Part shown: positions 14,705-15,001 of the stretch, one piece after another | How the letters are laid out: each line of letters opens with the position of its first letter | Position numbering within the stretch: the stretch's first letter is position 1 | Assembly: GCA_964589175.1 (NCBI GenBank) | Contig: CAZPRY010000069.1 | Span: 1-15,001 of the forward strand | Origin: CAZPRY01 sp964589175 | GTDB taxonomy: Bacteria; Fidelibacterota; UBA2242 | Direction of reading: 5' to 3' | DNA: 15,001 bases | Notes under the pieces: model-generated | Told to the model about the DNA's origin: nothing | What the model saw: only the letters and a program-made list of their open reading frames with translations | Databases searched by the model: none | Translations under genes and position numbers: made by a program

Positions 14705-15001
14705 ATGGCGAAACAGAATAGAAAAGATCGAATCGAAACCGTCTTCTCCACCGACCCTGATTTCGAGTATCCATCCACGGAAAACCGGGAGCCGGATACC
14801 CTGCCGGCAAATCAGCAGGACTTGCGTGTGTTGCTGGATCGCAAGCGCCGGGCGGGAAAGATTGTGACCATTGTAACCGGATTCGTTGGAACTTCCGAAG
14901 ATCTGAAAGGACTCGGCAAACACCTGAAAACCGCTTGCGGCGTGGGCGGTACCGTAAAAGACGGCGAAATCCTGATCCAGGGTGATTTCCGGGAGCGCGT
15001 T
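14705..15001 (+). CDS. yciH: SUI1/YciH-family translation initiation factor, 3' end outside the window
   Basis: The frame is open for 99 codons from the ATG at 14705 to the last base of the window. After a polar N-terminal part (1-37) comes the SUI1/eIF1 fold: LRVLLDRKRRAGKIVTIVTGF (40-60), then a helix (LKGLGKHLKTACG), then the signature GVGGTVKDGEILIQGDFRERV (79-99). Family members are about 105-120 residues, so only a few C-terminal residues are missing. Bacterial homologues resemble eIF1 and are thought to influence start-codon fidelity on the small ribosomal subunit; their in vivo role is poorly known. The start lacks a strong ribosome site, with only AAGAAAATCA upstream. It is transcribed divergently from the acyl-CoA ligase. 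Confidence 0.93.
   Translation, partial: MAKQNRKDRIETVFSTDPDFEYPSTENREPDTLPANQQDLRVLLDRKRRAGKIVTIVTGFVGTSEDLKGLGKHLKTACGVGGTVKDGEILIQGDFRERV

Noticed and set aside
14478..14810. 110-codon minus-strand frame overlapping the SUI1 gene
   Set aside because: The plus strand carries the full SUI1 signature in an uninterrupted frame to the window edge; the minus frame is its shadow.

Overview
The window looks like a chromosomal piece of a free-living, moderately GC-rich Gram-negative bacterium of the FCB group (Bacteroidetes/Ignavibacteria/Calditrichota/KSB1-like). The main reason is that two large secreted proteins end in the type IX secretion (T9SS) type A sorting module with the YPNPFNP signature common in those phyla. 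A bacterial SUI1/YciH-type factor and a small membrane-protein family I associate with FCB genomes fit. The exact phylum is inference.

Layout. 1-3860: a 1199-residue T9SS surface protein on the minus strand, with a 32-bp perfect palindrome just past its stop and a good sigma70-type promoter upstream. 3860-6124, all minus: a small SAM methyltransferase, then (upstream) a two-gene unit of an ECF-type sigma factor and a His-rich two-helix membrane protein separated from the methyltransferase by a strong hairpin, then a rhodanese with an N-terminal membrane anchor. 6125-6512: an AT-rich divergent intergenic region carrying a degenerate array in exact 21-bp register that ends at the ribosome binding site of a plus-strand XRE/Cro-type regulator (6513-6863). 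6864-9543: two small minus-strand membrane-anchored proteins (46 and 128 residues) and a COG2108-like radical SAM protein. 9544-12435: a second large T9SS-type surface protein, whose sorting tail is cut by an in-frame TGA and whose true start appears not to be ATG; it lies between two 42-bp direct repeats. 12589-14421: a long-chain acyl-CoA synthetase on the minus strand. 14705 to the end: a plus-strand SUI1/YciH gene that runs off the window.

How things fit together. The window is a mixture of housekeeping genes (acyl-CoA ligase, SUI1, methyltransferase) and lineage-specific surface proteins rather than one pathway. The only convincing operon is sigma factor plus His-rich membrane protein. 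Most genes are on the minus strand, but with gaps of over 100 bp and hairpins between them, so many are probably single transcription units.

The most unusual items are (1) the 21-bp phased array upstream of the XRE gene, (2) the interleaved arrangement of a carboxypeptidase-D-like and a PKD domain, duplicated in tandem in the first surface protein, (3) the stop codon inside the sorting domain of the second surface protein together with flanking 42-bp repeats, and (4) the sigma factor/His-rich membrane protein pair. I saw no CRISPR array, tRNA, rRNA, transposase or integrase.
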